NCBI GenBank assembly: GCA_949825065.1 | Contig: OX463839.1 | Coordinates: 33,241,540-33,305,539, forward strand | Length of the DNA stretch: 64,000 bases | Source: Odontocerum albicorne | Lineage: Eukaryota > Arthropoda > Insecta > Trichoptera > Odontoceridae | Direction of reading: 5' to 3' | Shown: positions 46,380 to 64,000 of the stretch, piece after piece | Position numbering within the stretch: position 1 is the stretch's first letter | Layout of the letters: the number at the start of each line of letters is the position of its first letter | The notes under the pieces: generated by a model | The model's input: only the letters and a program-made list of their open reading frames with translations | Databases searched by the model: none | Told to the model about the DNA's origin: nothing | Position numbers and translations under genes: made by a program

Positions 46380-48484
46380 GTAGTTATTGAGTTGGTTTAC
46401 ATGACGCTTATAAGTATCTTTGATTTTTAAATTTAAACCTAGAAGAAGTTGATTTAACTAATACGCCCCCTGAGGTGTTTTCGGAGAATTTCGAGGGTCT
46501 ACGAAACATTTGTTGAGGTATACTGATTGATATATTTGATAATAATCTGAGCATTTTACATAATCAATTATTACAAATATATACATAGATTTTAATCAAA
46601 TAACTACAATTCGAGTTCTTATTACGTTTAAGACACCAAACAGCCTGATTTTATATATTTAAAAGAAAGGCAGATGTGAAAATTTCGTTTGCCAAGTGAA
46701 AGTAATAAATTAAAAATGAAATCACACGTGTTTCAAATATTTGGAATAAAAATAAGCAATAAACACAACTATGCAGAAAATATGTTTTTTTTTAAATTAA
46801 ATAATACGTAATTATTTAGAATAACTATTAATATTTTATTTTACACCTGAAAAGTGCGAAATAGACTTACCAATATTATTGCTAAATGATGAATTAAAAT
46901 AACGTTTATATTATATTTCACAAAATATATCGCGGGCACACTACTGTAAGCACATGTAAAACTTCATTTATCGATATACAATAACATATTTTTAGATCAC
47001 AATGGGCACCCAAAATCATGAAACTTCTCACGCACTTTCGCGATTTTTTGTTCACGTCATTTGACCAGAGATAATTTGACTAAAGCATTTGACAGTTCTT
47101 ATCACGAAGGAAAGTACGCTAGTGCCATCTATGTATATGTTCTGTAGAATGATCGAGAAAGTAATGCTGCAGATGTTTCCTATTTTGCCGACTGATTTAC
47201 TGGCGACTACATTTCAGGATTCTAAAAAATTTCATCATAAACATTATACGAAAAATATAAAATAATATTACCATTGTCGTTTTACTTGCGATCTTCAATT
47301 TGAAATTTTAGTATTTTAGGAGCTTATATTTTGATTAATATATTTTTGAGAGGTTTATTAAAAAATATAACTATACAGTAGACTTTATCTGGGGTCGAAT
47401 TGACCAGGCGGTAAAAAAATCTAATATTTTTAATAACATCCCGAAATATTATTCAAAATTTAAAAATAATTCTACATTCGACTACAGAATATGTACCAGT
47501 AAATTAAACTTGGCTAAATTGATTTGTTAAGGACAACAAAACTGATGAAATTGTGAACACGTCATCAACCGGAAATCCCGGTCGTAAATTATTATAAGGG
47601 TGCGCTTCGATTCAGCGTTTACCTTTGATGCAAGCGGGCGGACGCATCACGTTAATTTGTGAATTTAAATATGCTTGCACTGCAGTTAATTTATTATTGA
47701 CTTTTTTATATCCTTCTTCTTGAATAATGACCGTGAACTATATATGAAGTATTCGCCAGAGTTAAGTGATATATTTGGTATACTTAATTTTGAACTTTCA
47801 TGGCACATAGCTGCGTGCTCTTGTTTGATGTATATTTTTTTCTTGACTTTAAAATTCTTTGGCGAGTTTTGGATTCCAAATTTCTTTTCACGATTTTTTT
47901 AGCAAAGATTATCTGATTTTTTTTCTGTTATTATTTTTTCTCAATGACATTCAGTTTTATGTGATTAAAATAATTTGTTACAAGATCAAGCATATGGAGA
48001 AAAACTCTCAGATAACTCAACAAACCAAGTCCAGAAACTTGAATGCTCTAGAAAAGTATAAGTGTGGTAGAATCGAGTACAAACCAGTTGTGATAGATGT
48101 GCTGACATGCTGCATAGGTGTGATTTAAACAAGAACCCAAATGTAACTGTCGTCTTCCACATTAAACCACATATTTTAGTTCATGCTTGTAAACGTTTTT
48201 CAGTAGGGATATTGAAGAGCTTCGTCAGGCAGTATCAGTTGCCATTGGATTTTTGACAGATCTAGAATCGGATCATATAAGTCTTGTTATACGAAAGAAA
48301 GAAAAAAGCCAATAATTAGAGAAACTTTCATTTTTCAATTTAATTTTATCATACTAACAAAGGGAAATATGCAGTTACTCTAATAATGTCCTCTATACAT
48401 GATGCTATAGATTAGTTACAATTTATACATGTATTGAAAGCTTTAATTTCATTGGTTGTTGTATAAAAAATGAAGAGTAAATTT
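46380..48484. other. No gene recognised; upstream region of the ABCC gene
   Basis: AT-rich apart from 47570-47660, where TTATAAG (about 47592) is followed some 20 bases later by TTCAGCG in a CG-richer setting. This could be a weak plus-strand promoter for the ABCC gene. Plus-strand frames at 47720-47902 and 47859-48128 have no family resemblance. Confidence 0.35.
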
Positions 48485-48650
48485 TGAATTATATATTGAT
48501 GCACCCATAAGCGTCACCCGTCGTGATGATATTCGTCTATTCCAGTCGCGACTGTCACGGAAACGAAGTTGGGCACATTTCGACACGATAAGTGAACCAC
48601 TTACGCTGTAAATTGGCGGACCACGTACGCAACGATGCATCAATGGTCGT

Positions 48651-48658
48651 TATAAAAA
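48651..48658 (+). promoter_or_regulatory. TATA box
   Basis: TATAAAAA followed by GGGGGG, one of the cleanest TATA boxes in the window, about 1.1 kb upstream of the ABCC start codon on the same strand. Confidence 0.6.
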
Positions 48659-48859
48659 GGGGGGATCCGGATCACCTGAAACGAACTCTCTGATTGACTA
48701 CCTACAAGACTGATCTTCACTTCACCTGAGAACTGTGCCTGCACCAGTGCCGAGCTGGTATAAAACAACTGCCAGTTCTAGCCAAGGATCAGTCTCTAAC
48801 CAGCAGCCAACCAGCCAAGACGTCTCTATTTTCTTCACCTGGCTGACTTCCCCGGCTGC

Positions 48860-49330
48860 CTTCGTTTCACTCGGGCCAACGTTGCCGCCTGCCAGAGCCG
48901 CCTCGCCGTCCCATTCGGACCAGCATTGCCACTATCTGGAGCCGTCCTGCCTAGACCTGCGTTGCCATTGCCTGGAGCCACCCTGCCGCTTGCTAGAGCT
49001 GCCTTGCTGTCCTGCCTGGACCTGCATTGCCGCCCATCTAGAGCCGTCCTGCCCGGACCAACATTGCCGACCAGGGCAGCTACTCTGTCATCCTGTCCAA
49101 ACCAGTATTGCTGCCTGTTAGTCACCCTATTGTCCTGCCCGGATCAGCATTGACACCACTCTAGAGCCGTCTTGCCGTCCTGTCTGGAACTGCATTGCCA
49201 CCCATCTAAAGCCACCCTGCCCGGACCAGCATTGTCGCTCATCTGGAGCCGTCCTGTTGTCCTGCCTGGATCAGCATTGTCACCCACCTCGAGTCATCCT
49301 AGCTCCATTCTCGGGCCAACGCGGCTAACC
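48860..49330 (+). repeat. C-rich degenerate minisatellite
   Basis: About nine diverged units sharing CTGCCYGGAYCAGCATTGYC and (G)AGCCGTCCTGCC, at spacings of roughly 37-55 bp. TCGGGCCAACG marks both the first (48868) and last (49311) units. Apparent Cys/His-rich proteins here are by-products of the repeat. Confidence 0.8.
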
Positions 49331-49475
49331 TACCTCAACCGCTACCAGCCTATTGTATCGCCTTGATATTCAAAATAAATTTGAAGATTATTTTGTCGAG
49401 TTGTTATTGTCGCCCTGAGCCCTTTGAATACACTCCTCCAGTCACGGTAGTAGTACCGTAGAGACATTTTATATT

Positions 49476-49751
49476 GGGAGGTGGTATCAATATAAATTCA
49501 GTTTAAGTCTGAAAATTCATATGTCAAGTATCTTAGATAAAATTTTGATTTTACTGATAAGTTTATGATTAGATAAAGAAAACTGTTGCAAAATAACTGT
49601 TACATAAAACATTTGTTATTTTTTAATATTCAATATTCTTAATGTGTAATTATTGTTCATTTTCAAGTCCATTTTAGTTTGAAATGTATAGTTTTAGATT
49701 GTTTTTGTTTTGAATAATGTTTTGAATTCCTGAGATTATAAAAAAAAATCA
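49476..49751 (+). other. 5' flank or 5' UTR of the ABCC gene
   Basis: AT-rich; no TATA or initiator that I would trust. An acceptor-like CCATTTTAG at about 49670 would allow a 5'-UTR intron from an upstream promoter. Confidence 0.35.

Positions 49752-64000
<14,249 letters not shown>

Larger units (their letters stand above)
48485..49475 (+). mobile_element. GC-rich LTR-like block (possible solo LTR)
   Basis: An abrupt GC-rich island within AT-rich sequence. In order: a CG-rich upstream part (48490-48650), a perfect TATA box, ~700 bp containing a C-rich minisatellite, then AATAAA at 49373 and a G/T-rich downstream stretch ending near GTAGTAGTACCGTAGAGACA. Promoter, transcribed part and polyadenylation signal packed in about 1 kb is the layout of a long terminal repeat. 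No second LTR, gag-pol or convincing target duplication is visible, so the call is tentative. A non-LTR alternative is an alternative upstream promoter and exon of the ABCC gene. Confidence 0.4.

Noticed and set aside
47720..48128. Candidate ABCC upstream exons
   Set aside because: Hydrophobic but without any ABCC membrane-domain motif, and the true start exon lies downstream at 49752.
48735..49366. Cys/His-rich proteins on both strands
   Set aside because: They follow the C-rich minisatellite; residue patterns repeat with the DNA unit and no zinc-finger spacing is consistent.

Overview
The window is a piece of an AT-rich animal genome, most likely an insect. The evidence is GT-AG introns, tRNA-derived SINEs, mariner/Tc1-type DNA transposons, decayed non-LTR retrotransposons, and an ABC transporter of the ABCC (MRP) type that resembles arthropod and vertebrate MRP4-like proteins. 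I cannot name the insect order from sequence alone. No bacterial, organellar, CRISPR, rRNA or intact tRNA features are visible.

Layout. From 1 to about 49.5 kb I find no confident host coding exon. The stretch is layered transposon debris: C-terminal pieces of several non-LTR retrotransposons on both strands; about 17 copies of one tRNA-derived SINE (called SINE A here) and two of another (SINE B); mariner copies at 4.3 and 25.7 kb; a maT-like mariner at 10.3-11.1 kb; deleted mariners at 13.1, 22.6 and 36.4 kb; a Tigger/pogo element at 40.4-42.1 kb; TTAA-flanked MITEs at 25.2 and 44.0 kb; and two long-hairpin retroposons at 9.6 and 11.4 kb. The main host-like signal is a CpG-rich patch near 15.1 kb. 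On the minus strand it carries an initiator, a correctly spaced DPE-like match and a strong splice donor, so it may be the untranslated first exon of a gene running left. A GC-rich, LTR-like block with a TATA box and a minisatellite lies at 48.5-49.5 kb.

From 49.75 kb to the right edge lies a plus-strand ABCC gene. I trace nine exons with matching reading phases: the start exon (49752-49831), then after a 200-N assembly gap the end of the first membrane domain, all of nucleotide-binding domain 1 (Walker A, Q-loop, signature, Walker B, D-loop, H-loop), the linker, and the start of the second membrane domain. The first membrane domain is absent from the visible sequence, so its exons probably fall in the gap. 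The gene runs off the right end.

The ABCC introns are heavily invaded. The largest insertion is a nest: a mariner with 31-bp identical terminal repeats starts 22 bp after a splice donor and itself contains a second element. That second element has an apparently intact two-exon transposase whose catalytic spacing is DD82E.

Two signals look least explained. One is the octamer TACTCGTA, present about 30 times on the two strands and scattered mostly in unique-looking sequence. The other is the pair of hairpin retroposons, which carry direct target duplications and a motif resembling the hammerhead-ribozyme region of Penelope-like elements.
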